NCBI GenBank assembly: GCA_036268875.1
Contig: DATATI010000073.1
Coordinates: forward strand, 1 to 37,491
DNA: 37,491 nt
Reading direction: 5' to 3'
Source: Polyangia bacterium
GTDB taxonomy: Bacteria > Myxococcota_A > Polyangia > Fen-1088
Shown piece by piece: positions 1 to 8,612 of the stretch (within the stretch, counting starts at the first letter, position 1; every line of letters begins with the position of its first letter). The notes under the pieces are model-generated. The model searched no databases and was not told where the DNA came from. It was given only the letters and a program-made list of their open reading frames with translations. The translations under genes were made by a program, and so were the position numbers.

Positions 1-91
1 CTCACCACGTGTACTTGATCCATCCTCAGCATCCTCCAGCGGGACGCCCAGTCTGCCGACCGAGCAAATTCCGCGATTTGGACCCCTGGGG

Positions 92-135
92 TGGATCAGT
101 TTCCGAGCGGCGTTTGGATCACTTTCCGAGCGGCG
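92..135. repeat. Two 21-bp direct repeats resembling an IS end
   Basis: Two near-identical 21-mers occur at 92-112 and 115-135. They read TGGATCAGTTTCCGAGCGGCG and TGGATCACTTTCCGAGCGGCG, differ at one base and are spaced 23 nt apart. Closely spaced terminal repeats of this TGGATCA-type are characteristic of IS21-family ends, so this may be the scar or outer end of such an element. No istA or istB coding sequence is present in the window, and the left part may lie outside it. The IS assignment is inference; the repeat is directly visible. Confidence 0.45.
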
Positions 136-322
136 CGATCAGATGGCCGACCTCCTTATTTGCCATTGTCATCGCCCGATCCAATTCGTCTGTGATTTTC
201 GGCGTCGACCAAGCCGATACCCCATCGATGAAGTCACGGGCGATCACGTCGGTGTCCTGCAGGTTGGAAGGATAGAAAAAGAAAATCAGAGTGCGGCTAT
301 GAATGACCAAGCTTCCGATCAC
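119..322 (-). pseudogene. Truncated ORF fragment of unknown function
   Basis: This is a 67-codon reading frame on the minus strand whose last residues (IAPLGK) and stop codon are encoded inside the right-hand 21-bp IS-like repeat. The frame therefore appears to read out of a broken gene into element-end sequence. Base composition is less GC-rich than the neighbouring genes. The segment LIFFFYPSNLQDTDV recalls methylglyoxal synthase-like folds only superficially, and I do not assign it. It is either a decayed C-terminally truncated gene or a chance ORF. Confidence 0.25.
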
Positions 323-513
323 GGCGTTTACCTCCTGTGCAGACGTGGGTGGCCAGGGCGCACGAGCGAGGTGGAGCTGCTGCGCGAGATCTTGCAGCGG
401 ATGTGAAGGCGATCGCAGGGGTCTGGGCGGTCACGCCCGGGCCAGCCGAAACAAAGTTTAGTTGTTTCGGCAAAGCACCTGTATGGGGTAGGTTCGTCGA
501 TGAAGCGTGTCCC

Positions 514-3500
514 GTGAATGATTCATCTCTGTGTGAGCGGCTGGTTCGCAGGGGGTTGGCTCTGCTGCTCGTGGCGGCGGCGTGTAGCGGCGGACCGCCC
601 GGCACGATGCCGGTTCGGCGCGGGGATCCCACCTGTCTGGCCGCGGCGGCACAGCGCAAGACGCTCGGCGCCGCGTGTGGATGCGACTCGGATTGCGACA
701 GCGGATTCTGCGTCGACGGATTTTGCTGTGCATCGGCCTGTCAGGACGTATGCAAGGCCTGCAACGTCCCGGGCATGATGGGAACCTGCACCTTTGCTCC
801 GTCCGGCATCAAACCTCGCGACCCGAACACCTGCAAGACGTCCGACGCCAGCACCTGCGGGCTTGACGGCACCTGCGACGGCAGCGGCGCCTGCCGCCAG
901 TACCCCACCGGCACGATCTGCACGCCGGGCACCTGCGATCACGCCTCGGTCACCGGGATCAATGTCTGCGATGGCACGGGCCGTTGCGTGCCCGGCAGCC
1001 TGAAGATCTGCGTCCCCTACAGTTGCAACCAGGCGCAGAAGGACTGCGCTTCCGCCTGCACCACCAGCGCCGACTGCTCGACTGGCCATTCCTGCGTCGG
1101 CGGAAGCTGCGGCCCGAAGCCGACCGGCGCCGTCTGCACCAAGGACGCAGAGTGCGAGCTTGGGCACTGCTTCGATGGCGTCTGCTGCGAATCTGCCTGC
1201 AACGGTGCCTGCGTCTCCTGCAACCTGGTCGGCCACCAAGGGACGTGCTGGCCGATCGCCGCCGGCATCCTCGATCCGCGCGGGATCTGCAAGGACAGCG
1301 GCCCCGCCAGTTGTGGCCAGACGGGAAGCTGTGACGGCGAGGGGAGCTGCGATCTCTACTCGCGCGGCACCGTCTGTTTGCCGCCCATCTGTTCGGGCGA
1401 TCGTCTGCTTAGCGCCGCCACCTGCGACGGCAACGGGACCTGCGGCGAATCCGACGTCAATGATTGCCCGCCCTATCGCTGCATTAACGGCGCTTGCAAG
1501 GCTCCGTGCACGCAGGACAGCGACTGCGTGGCCGGTCACGTCTGCGTCAACCAAAGCTGCGGTCCCCGGCAACTGGGCCAGGACTGCAAGGCGAACACGG
1601 ACTGCGCGTCGAACTTCTGCGTGGACGGCGTCTGCTGCGAGAATGCCTGCCAGGGAGCCTGCCGGAGTTGCGCCCTGGCGTCGTCGAAGGGCAGTTGCAC
1701 GAACCTGGCCGCGAACGCGCTGGATTCGCGCAACGTTTGCAAGGACCAGGGCGCCAATAGCTGCGGCGCCAACGGCAAGTGCAACGGGGGGGGCGGCTGC
1801 CAGAAGTACGCGAAGAACACCCAGTGCGCGGGGGAGGGCTGCGCGAACAACGTCTATTCGCCGCCGTCGACGTGCGACGGCAACGGCGCTTGCATCTTCG
1901 CCGGGACGCGGTCGTGCGCGCCCTTCGCCTGCAACGGCGCGAAGTGCTTCGACCGCTGCACGCAGGATCAGAACTGCGTGCCGCCGACCATCTGCAACGG
2001 TAACTCGTGCGGCAAGAAGAACCCCGGCGCCACGTGCAACAACAACACGGAGTGCCTCTCCAACGTCTGCGCCCAGGGCGTCTGCTGCTCGTCCCCCTGC
2101 GATGGCTTATGCAAGTCGTGCGCGCTCGCCAATTCGCGCGGCACCTGCACCAACCTGCCGGCGGGTTCGCCCGACATCACCAACACCTGCATCAACCAGG
2201 GCGCTCCCACCTGCGGCAGCAACGGCAAGTGCGAAGGGGGCGGCTGCCAGAAGTATGCGGCTGGCACGCCGTGCAAGGCTGCGACCTGCCCGACCGGGAC
2301 CGCCAATTTCATTCCGGGCGCGGCCTGCGATGGCGTGGGCAACTGCGTGACGCCAGCCTCGATGTCGTGCGTCCCATACAAGTGCGGCACGGCCGCTTGC
2401 AGGGCCACCTGTACCGCGGACGCCGACTGCTCGGGCGGGAACGTGTGCACGAACGGGTCCTGCGGCCTCGGGCCGCCGGGCGCGCGGTGCTCGAGCGGCA
2501 TGGAATGCGCCAGCGGCAACTGCGCCCAGGGCGTCTGCTGCAACAGCGCCTGCAACACAGGGTGCGTCTCCTGCAACCTTCAGGGCAACGCCGGGACCTG
2601 CAAGCCGGTCGCGATCAACACCCCCGACGCGCGCTGCATGGACAACGGCGCCGCTAGCTGCGGCACCGACGGCAACTGCGACGGCAATGGCGCCTGCCAG
2701 AAATACCACGCCGGCACTGAATGCATGGCCGCGTCATGTGCGAAGGGGAGCTCGACGCTGAACCCGGCCAAGCAGTGCGACGGCAACGGCGCCTGCCAGC
2801 CGACCGGAATGACGAGGTCATGTGGGGCCTTCCTTTGCGACGCCAATGGCGACGCCTGCCTGACGAATTGCCAGGGCGATGCCGACTGCGTGAAGCCTAA
2901 CCTCTGCAACCAAGACAACAACCGGTGCGGCTCGCAGGCGCCTGCCGGGCAGACGTGCGCCAGGACCGATGAGTGCCAGGCCGGATTGTCTTGTGTCGAT
3001 GGTGTGTGCTGCACGACCAACGGTTGCCCGACGTGCCAGGCCTGCAACCTCTCCGGCAATGGCCAGTGTGCCAACGTTCACGCCAGCGACCCCGACCCGC
3101 ACGGCGGCTGCCTGGCCGAGAACCCTCTGGTCTGCGGGCTGACCGGCAAGTGCGACGGCGCTGGCAAATGCGCGAACGTCATGGCCCGTGCCTCCTGCGG
3201 CGCGGGTTGCATGCCCGGCTCCTGCAACGGCACGGGGATGTGCACGGGGCAGATGCCGATCAACTGCGATGACGGCGATCCTTGCACGGCGGACGCCTGC
3301 GGGTCCGACGGCAAGTGCGTTCACACGCTGGCCGCCGACGGCACGGGCTGCGACGACGGCAACGCCTGCACGCAAACGGACGCCTGCCAGGCTGGAAAAT
3401 GCGTGGGCGCCAATCCGGTCCAGTGCTCGGGCGCATCGGCCTGCACCTCGGCCGGCACCTGCAACCCGAAGAACGGCATGTGTACGGGCGGAGCGCCCAA

Positions 3501-4557
3501 GCCCCCCGGAACACCGTGCGATGACGGGCGCAAGTGCACGACCGGCGACGTGTGCGACGGCAAAGGAACCTGCGGCGGAACCCAGATGATCTGCCCACCG
3601 GTCGCGGACGCCTGCCACACGGCGGGCACTTGCTCCGAGACCACCGGCGCCTGCCCCGCTCCGACCGTCGTATCAGACGGCACGCCCTGCAACGACAACA
3701 ACGCCTGCACGAAGACCGACAGCTGCCAGGGCGGCATCTGCACGGGGACCAGCCCGGTCCAGTGCTCGGGCGTCGCGGCCTGCGCCTCCGCCGGCACCTG
3801 CGATCCCAAGACTGGCGTGTGTTCGGGTGGCGCGCCCAAGCCTGCCGGAACCGCGTGCGATGACGGCCTCAAGTGCACGACTGGCGACGTGTGCGACGGA
3901 AAAGGAACCTGCGGCGGCACGCTGGTGACCTGCTCCGGTCCCGTGGACGCCTGCCACCTAGCGGGCGTCTGCGACGCGACCACGGGCGCCTGCCTGTCGG
4001 CCCCCGCCAGGGACGGCTCACCTTGCAACGACGGCAACGCCTGCACGCAGACCGACACCTGCCAGGGTGGCAAGTGCGTGGGAACCAAGCCGGTCTCTTG
4101 CGCGACGCCCGATATGTGCCACGTAGCCGCAACCTGCAACCCGACCACCGGTATGTGCGCGAGCGCGGTCGCTCCCGACGGAACCAACTGCGACGACGGC
4201 AATCTCTGCACGGCCGGCGACAAGTGCCTGGGCGGCACCTGCATCGGAGGAACGCCCAAGGTCTGCCCGGCCTCCGACCAGTGCCACGTGGCGGGAACCT
4301 GCAACGCGAAGACGGGCATGTGCACGAATCCGGAGGCTCCCAAAGGAACGCCCTGCAACGACGGCAATGTCTGCACGACCGACGACAAATGCCAGGGCGG
4401 CAGCTGCAGCGGAACAGCGAAGACCTGCGCAGCGCCCGACAAGTGCCATATGCCGGGGAGTTGCGATCCGTCGACCGGCGTATGCACGAATCCGAACGCT
4501 CCCGACGGAACCAAATGCGGCGGCAAACAGACCTGCACCCTCGGCGTATGCATTTGA
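514..4557 (+). CDS. Giant Cys-rich repeat lipoprotein
   Basis: A secreted, probably surface-anchored lipoprotein of about 1347 residues. The GTG at 514 is chosen because it gives a short positively charged segment, a hydrophobic stretch (LALLLVAAAC) and a lipobox Cys at residue 24; the frame stays open upstream but that part does not look like protein. The first two thirds holds six repeats of about 150 residues, each opening with C-x-x-D-x-x-C...C-x-x-G-V-C-C and continuing with a C-x-S/A-C-N/A segment. The last third holds about eight copies of a CDDGNxCTxxDxCxxGxC unit, a DxDG-type, possibly calcium-binding, disulfide-rich repeat common in myxobacterial exported proteins. No catalytic domain is seen. 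It may act as an adhesin or matrix protein. Oddity: an ATG at 500 with a GGGGTAGG SD-like sequence opens a five-codon frame that would join this gene if the CCC run at 511-513 had one more C. Confidence 0.85.
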   Translation: MNDSSLCERLVRRGLALLLVAAACSGGPPGTMPVRRGDPTCLAAAAQRKTLGAACGCDSDCDSGFCVDGFCCASACQDVCKACNVPGMMGTCTFAPSGIKPRDPNTCKTSDASTCGLDGTCDGSGACRQYPTGTICTPGTCDHASVTGINVCDGTGRCVPGSLKICVPYSCNQAQKDCASACTTSADCSTGHSCVGGSCGPKPTGAVCTKDAECELGHCFDGVCCESACNGACVSCNLVGHQGTCWPIAAGILDPRGICKDSGPASCGQTGSCDGEGSCDLYSRGTVCLPPICSGDRLLSAATCDGNGTCGESDVNDCPPYRCINGACKAPCTQDSDCVAGHVCVNQSCGPRQLGQDCKANTDCASNFCVDGVCCENACQGACRSCALASSKGSCTNLAANALDSRNVCKDQGANSCGANGKCNGGGGCQKYAKNTQCAGEGCANNVYSPPSTCDGNGACIFAGTRSCAPFACNGAKCFDRCTQDQNCVPPTICNGNSCGKKNPGATCNNNTECLSNVCAQGVCCSSPCDGLCKSCALANSRGTCTNLPAGSPDITNTCINQGAPTCGSNGKCEGGGCQKYAAGTPCKAATCPTGTANFIPGAACDGVGNCVTPASMSCVPYKCGTAACRATCTADADCSGGNVCTNGSCGLGPPGARCSSGMECASGNCAQGVCCNSACNTGCVSCNLQGNAGTCKPVAINTPDARCMDNGAASCGTDGNCDGNGACQKYHAGTECMAASCAKGSSTLNPAKQCDGNGACQPTGMTRSCGAFLCDANGDACLTNCQGDADCVKPNLCNQDNNRCGSQAPAGQTCARTDECQAGLSCVDGVCCTTNGCPTCQACNLSGNGQCANVHASDPDPHGGCLAENPLVCGLTGKCDGAGKCANVMARASCGAGCMPGSCNGTGMCTGQMPINCDDGDPCTADACGSDGKCVHTLAADGTGCDDGNACTQTDACQAGKCVGANPVQCSGASACTSAGTCNPKNGMCTGGAPKPPGTPCDDGRKCTTGDVCDGKGTCGGTQMICPPVADACHTAGTCSETTGACPAPTVVSDGTPCNDNNACTKTDSCQGGICTGTSPVQCSGVAACASAGTCDPKTGVCSGGAPKPAGTACDDGLKCTTGDVCDGKGTCGGTLVTCSGPVDACHLAGVCDATTGACLSAPARDGSPCNDGNACTQTDTCQGGKCVGTKPVSCATPDMCHVAATCNPTTGMCASAVAPDGTNCDDGNLCTAGDKCLGGTCIGGTPKVCPASDQCHVAGTCNAKTGMCTNPEAPKGTPCNDGNVCTTDDKCQGGSCSGTAKTCAAPDKCHMPGSCDPSTGVCTNPNAPDGTKCGGKQTCTLGVCI

Positions 4558-4660
4558 TCCGTCGACGCCCTGGGCTGATGCCCTCTGTCGGTCGCCAGGC
4601 ACATGGGGGCACGTCGTCGTGTCGGTGTCGACGCGCTTCGACCGATTGGCGGCGCAGCGA

Positions 4661-5701
4661 TCAGGGAGGCGTGGCGGCAAAGTGGCAGGCGGCCTGGTGC
4701 GCCTCTGCGGCCAGCGCGCGCAGCATGGGGCGCTCGCGGCGGCAGAGATCGGTGGCGATGGGGCAGCGGCCGTCCAGGCAGCAGACGTTCGGATCGGGAT
4801 CGATCGGGCTGCGCGGCTCGCCATCCAGTCGCCGCCGGCTCGCGGCGACGCCATGATCGAACGACGGGATCGCGGACAGCAGCCCCTGGGTGTACGGGTG
4901 CGCCGGCTGCGCGAAGACGGTCTGGACCGGCCCGGTCTCGACGACCCGCCCCAGGTACATGACGATCACCCGATCGCACAGCAGCTTGACCACGCTGAGA
5001 TCGTGGGTGACGAACAGGTACGTCATGCCCAGCCGGCGCCGCAGATCGTCCAATAGCTGCAGGATCACCGCCTGCACCGACACGTCCAGCGCCGACGTCG
5101 GCTCGTCCAGCACCAGCAGCGACGGTGAGATGGCGATGGCCCGGGCGATGCCCACGCGCGCCTTCTGGCCTCCCGACAGCTGATGCGGAAAACGCGACAG
5201 CAGCGGCCGCGGCAGAGCGACCTGATCGGCCAGCTCGTTGACCCGGGTCGACAGAGCTTCGCCGCGCTGGTGCAGGATCCGGCGCAGCGGATCGGCGATG
5301 GCATCGAACGCCGACCAGCGCGGGTTCAGGCTGTCGCTGGGATCTTGAAAGACCTGCTGGACCGCAAAGCGTTTGCGATCGCCGCTGGCGTGAAGCGCGC
5401 TCAGTTCCTGCCCGTCGAACAGGATTCGCCCGGACGTCGGCGTGATCAGGTTGGTCAGGAGACGGGCCAGCGTCGATTTGCCGCAGCCGGATTCGCCGAC
5501 CAGGCCGACGCTTTCGCCGCGACGGATTTCAAACGACACGTCGTCGACGGCGTGCAGCCACGAACCAAGCTTGGCAGCGGCGCCGCCGCGCGGTTTGAGG
5601 CGATTCTCGAGCTGGCGCAGCAGACCGGGGCTTCCTTGCTGAAAGCGCCGGCTCAGCGACTCGGCCTGGATCAACGGAACGGTTTCCGCCTCGACGGTCA
5701 T
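4661..5701 (-). CDS. Peptide-type ABC transporter ATPase (OppF/DppF-like)
   Basis: This is the second ATP-binding subunit of a peptide/nickel-type importer, which hydrolyses ATP at the cytoplasmic face to power uptake. The 346-residue protein has Walker [10 protein letters not shown] (69-77), signature LSGGQ (175-179), Walker B LLVLDE (195-200) and a switch His in FVTHD. The C-terminal oligopeptide-transporter extension carries the spaced cysteines (CC...RCP...C...C) that this subfamily often uses for an iron-sulfur site. An insertion of about 25 residues separates the first two strands of the nucleotide-binding domain, as in many OppF proteins. The ATG at 5701 overlaps the upstream ATPase stop by 4 nt (ATGA), indicating translational coupling. 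It is the last gene of the five-gene operon and converges on the Cys-repeat gene across a 103-nt gap. Confidence 0.93.
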   Translation of the reverse strand: MTVEAETVPLIQAESLSRRFQQGSPGLLRQLENRLKPRGGAAAKLGSWLHAVDDVSFEIRRGESVGLVGESGCGKSTLARLLTNLITPTSGRILFDGQELSALHASGDRKRFAVQQVFQDPSDSLNPRWSAFDAIADPLRRILHQRGEALSTRVNELADQVALPRPLLSRFPHQLSGGQKARVGIARAIAISPSLLVLDEPTSALDVSVQAVILQLLDDLRRRLGMTYLFVTHDLSVVKLLCDRVIVMYLGRVVETGPVQTVFAQPAHPYTQGLLSAIPSFDHGVAASRRRLDGEPRSPIDPDPNVCCLDGRCPIATDLCRRERPMLRALAAEAHQAACHFAATPP

Positions 5702-6666
5702 AACGGATTTCCGCAGGCCACGCGGTGGTGCGCTTGCACCTGCGTGATCTTGAGAGGGCTGGCATGGCAGGTCGGCAGCATCCGATCGCAGCGGCCGCTA
5801 TAGCGACAGGGCGGCAACACCCCGCGCAGATCGGGCAGGGTGCCGGGGATGGCCGACAGCTGCGCCAGCGTCTGGGCGCGCGCCGGAACGGCGGCGATCA
5901 ACCGGGCGGTGTACGGGTGATGCGCCTGCGCGAACAGCGCGCTGGTCGGGGCCTCCTCGACGACGTGACCGGCGTGCATGACCACGATCCGATCGCAGGC
6001 TTCGGCGGCCAGCGACAGATCGTGGGTGATGAAGAGGACCGCCATCCCTTGCTTGCGCGCCAGGTCCTTCAGCAGGTCCATGATCGATGCCTGGGTGGTG
6101 ACGTCCAGGCCGGTGGTGGGCTCGTCAGCGATCATCAGCTTTGGCTGGCACGCCAGAGCCAGGGCGATCAGCACCCGCTGGCACATGCCACCCGACATCG
6201 AAAACGGATAAGCGTGCAGGCGTTTTTCCGGATCAGTGATGCGCACCTGGGTCAAAAGCTCCAGCGCGCGCTGACGGGCGGCCGCTCGATCCAGCCCAAA
6301 GCGGCGCCGCAAGACATCTTCGATCTGCCGCCCGACGGGGCGGATGGGGTTCAAGGACGTGCGCGGGCTTTGAAAGATGACGGCGATGTCGCGCCCGCGG
6401 CTTTCCCGGCGCTGGCGTTCGTCCATGGCCAGCAGATCCTTGTCGCCCAGCAGGGCGCGACCAGCGGTGACCTTGCCGGCGCGATCCAGGATTCCGGCGA
6501 CGGCAAAAGCCATCACCGACTTGCCCGAGCCGCTCTCGCCGACCACGCCCACGAACTCGCCGGCGCCGACGGTCAGACTGACGTTCTCCAGTGCGTGAAC
6601 GGTTCCCTCGCGGGTGCGAAAGTCGACCGACAGGCCGCGCAGATCCAGCACCGGATCGGGCGTCAC
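5698..6666 (-). CDS. Peptide-type ABC transporter ATPase (OppD/DppD-like)
   Basis: First ATP-binding subunit of the importer, 322 residues. Walker A is GESGSGKS (43-50), the signature is MSGGM (157-161; Met in place of the usual Leu), Walker B is LMIADE (177-182), followed by ITHD. The C-terminal oligo_HPY-type extension has cysteines in [11 protein letters not shown]...C...C. The frame is open much further upstream, but the GTG at 6666 is chosen because it starts immediately before the nucleotide-binding fold ([11 protein letters not shown]) and overlaps the preceding permease stop in a 4-nt GTGA. It pairs with the adjacent ATPase as a heterodimer. Confidence 0.92.
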   Translation of the reverse strand: MTPDPVLDLRGLSVDFRTREGTVHALENVSLTVGAGEFVGVVGESGSGKSVMAFAVAGILDRAGKVTAGRALLGDKDLLAMDERQRRESRGRDIAVIFQSPRTSLNPIRPVGRQIEDVLRRRFGLDRAAARQRALELLTQVRITDPEKRLHAYPFSMSGGMCQRVLIALALACQPKLMIADEPTTGLDVTTQASIMDLLKDLARKQGMAVLFITHDLSLAAEACDRIVVMHAGHVVEEAPTSALFAQAHHPYTARLIAAVPARAQTLAQLSAIPGTLPDLRGVLPPCRYSGRCDRMLPTCHASPLKITQVQAHHRVACGNPL

Positions 6667-7580
6667 GTGCGCCTCCGCGGATCGACGATGTCGCGTAGGC
6701 CATCGCCCAGCAGGTTGAAGCACAGCACCGCCGCCATCAGCGCGAACCCGGGGAACAGCGCGATCCACCATTCGCCCGAGACGATGAAGTTGGCGCCGTC
6801 CGACACCATGATTCCCCATTCCGCCGTCGGAGGCCGCACGCCCAGGCCGATGAACGACAGTCCGGCCGCGTTCAACATCGCCCAGCCCATGTTCAGCGAG
6901 ATCTGCACCACCATGGGCGGAATGATGTTGGGGTAAAGGTGCCGGAACAGGATCGACGCCCGGCTGTTGCCGCTGAGGCGCGCCGCCTCGACCATGCCCG
7001 ACTCGCGCAGCACGCTGATCTCCGCGCGGCCGAGGCGCGCATAGAAGGGCAGGTTGATGATGGCGGTGGCGTAGACGATGTTCGAGACGTTGTTGCCCAG
7101 CGCCGCCACGATGGCCATCGCCAGCACAAACAGCGGAAACGCCATGATGGTATCGACCACCCGCCCAACGATGCGATCCGTCCAGCCGCGGTAAAACCCG
7201 GCGCACGCCCCCGCCACGCTGCCGACGACGAAGGACAACCCGACCGCGCCCACCGCCATCGCCAGATCCAGGCGAACCGCCGCCAGCACCCGGCTGAAGA
7301 TGTCGCGCCCCAGCTGATCGGTGCCGAACCAGTGATGGCGCGACGGCGCCTGCAACGCGTCCTGCGTGTTGCTGGCCAGCGGATTGTACGGAACGACGGC
7401 GTTTCCAAAGAGGGCGATCAACAGCAGCAGGCAAAAAAACAGCAGCGACACCAGCGTGACCGGATTTTCGCCAAGCACGTGGCGCGCGTGTCGCAGCAAG
7501 CTGGAGCGCCCGGCGCGGGCCGGTTTCCCCACGCTGCCGGCGGCGACCGCGGCTGGCGCCACGCCGGACGTCTCGCTCAC
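6663..7580 (-). CDS. Peptide-type ABC transporter permease (OppC/DppC-like)
   Basis: Inner-membrane permease of 305 residues. A hydrophobic N-terminal helix (LVSLLFFCLLLLIALFG) is followed by the OppC_N-type loop ending HHWFGTDQLGRDIFSRVL, and then the binding-protein-dependent permease domain. The coupling motif for the ATPases is the EAARLSGNSRASILFRHLYPNI region (EAA loop). It overlaps both the upstream permease (7577-7580) and the downstream ATPase (6663-6666) by 4 nt. The substrate cannot be read from the sequence; peptide, nickel-chelate and glutathione importers share this architecture. Confidence 0.93.
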   Translation of the reverse strand: MSETSGVAPAAVAAGSVGKPARAGRSSLLRHARHVLGENPVTLVSLLFFCLLLLIALFGNAVVPYNPLASNTQDALQAPSRHHWFGTDQLGRDIFSRVLAAVRLDLAMAVGAVGLSFVVGSVAGACAGFYRGWTDRIVGRVVDTIMAFPLFVLAMAIVAALGNNVSNIVYATAIINLPFYARLGRAEISVLRESGMVEAARLSGNSRASILFRHLYPNIIPPMVVQISLNMGWAMLNAAGLSFIGLGVRPPTAEWGIMVSDGANFIVSGEWWIALFPGFALMAAVLCFNLLGDGLRDIVDPRRRT

Positions 7581-8605
7581 GCCGACACCTTGGCGCGCGG
7601 ATCAACCAGACCGTACAGCAGATCGATGAACAGATTCAGCAGCACGAAGACCGTACCCATCACCAGCACGAATCCCTGTACCGGCGCGTAGTCCGAGGAG
7701 ATCAGCGCCTCCAGCGCGAACGAGCCCAGGCCGGGCCAGGCGAACACCTTCTCCACCAGCACGTTGGCGCCCAGCAAGAACGAGAACACCATCCCCAGCG
7801 TGGTCAGCACCGGCAGCAGCGCGTTTCGAAACCCGTACACCACCAGCACCTGAAACCGACTGAGCCCGGCGGCGCGCGCCGTGCGGATGTAATCGCTGGA
7901 CAGCACTGACAGCATCGCCGCCCGGGTCATGCGCGCCAGCGGCGCCATCGCGAACAAGGCCAGCGTCACCGCGGGCAGGGTCAGTTGCTTGGCGCTGCTC
8001 CAGAAGACCGAAAGGTTGCGCGCCAGCAAGCTGTCCAGCAGCAGAAAACCAGTGATCTGGCGGGGCGCTTCGGTGAACGAATCCAGGCGGCCCATCGGCG
8101 CCGGTGCCCAGCCCAGCTTGAAATAAAAGACGTAGATCAGCAGCAGGCCGGTGAAGAACGTGGGCAGCGAAACACCGGCGGTGCTGACCAGCCGCGAAGC
8201 ATGATCAAACAGCGACCCCGGGCGCGTCGCCGCCAGCACGCCCAGCGGCACGCCGACCAGCACCGCCAGGAACAGGCCCGCCAGCGTCAGCTCCAGCGAA
8301 GCTGGCAGGCGGTTGATGAGCTCGGTGCGCACCGGCTGACCGGTGGTGATCGACGTCCCCAGATCGCCGTGGGCGAGATCGCGCAGATAAATGGTCAGCT
8401 GCGCGGGCAGGCTGCGATCCAGTCCCAGCTTGTGGCGGACCTCCTCGACTGCCTGGGGCGTGGCCGCCGGGCCGGCGAAGAAGGCCGCCGGATCGCCGGG
8501 CAAGGCGCGCATCAGCAGGAAGGTGATCACCACGACGCCGAGAAGACTGGGCAGCGCTGCCCCCAGCCTTCCCGCCAACAGTCGCAGCGTTCGTCCGTCG
8601 CGCAT
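7577..8605 (-). CDS. Peptide-type ABC transporter permease (OppB/DppB-like)
   Basis: Inner-membrane permease of 342 residues and partner of the OppC/DppC-like permease. The N-terminal helix and LMRALPGDPAAFFAGP segment are the family hallmark, followed by five further hydrophobic segments and an EAA-type loop (RTARAAGLSRFQVLVVYGFRNA, near residue 220). The ATG at 8605 lies 7 nt after the binding-protein stop. The gene order binding protein - B - C - D - F is the classic dpp/gsi operon order. Confidence 0.93.
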   Translation of the reverse strand: MRDGRTLRLLAGRLGAALPSLLGVVVITFLLMRALPGDPAAFFAGPAATPQAVEEVRHKLGLDRSLPAQLTIYLRDLAHGDLGTSITTGQPVRTELINRLPASLELTLAGLFLAVLVGVPLGVLAATRPGSLFDHASRLVSTAGVSLPTFFTGLLLIYVFYFKLGWAPAPMGRLDSFTEAPRQITGFLLLDSLLARNLSVFWSSAKQLTLPAVTLALFAMAPLARMTRAAMLSVLSSDYIRTARAAGLSRFQVLVVYGFRNALLPVLTTLGMVFSFLLGANVLVEKVFAWPGLGSFALEALISSDYAPVQGFVLVMGTVFVLLNLFIDLLYGLVDPRAKVSA

Positions 8606-8612
8606 CCTGGGC

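Noticed and set aside
523-1572. Long minus-strand open frame opposite the first Cys-repeat gene
   Set aside because: Low-complexity Ala/Gly/Arg translation produced by the antisense of a GC-rich repeat gene; no SD or domain.
3321-4979. 552-codon minus-strand frame opposite the end of the Cys-repeat gene
   Set aside because: Its translation is periodic only because the sense strand is repetitive, and it runs across the ATPase gene end in the wrong frame.
6667-7605. N-terminal extension of the OppD-like ATPase frame
   Set aside because: The frame stays open through the permease gene, but the extension is Arg/Gly/Ala shadow sequence; the GTGA overlap marks the true start.
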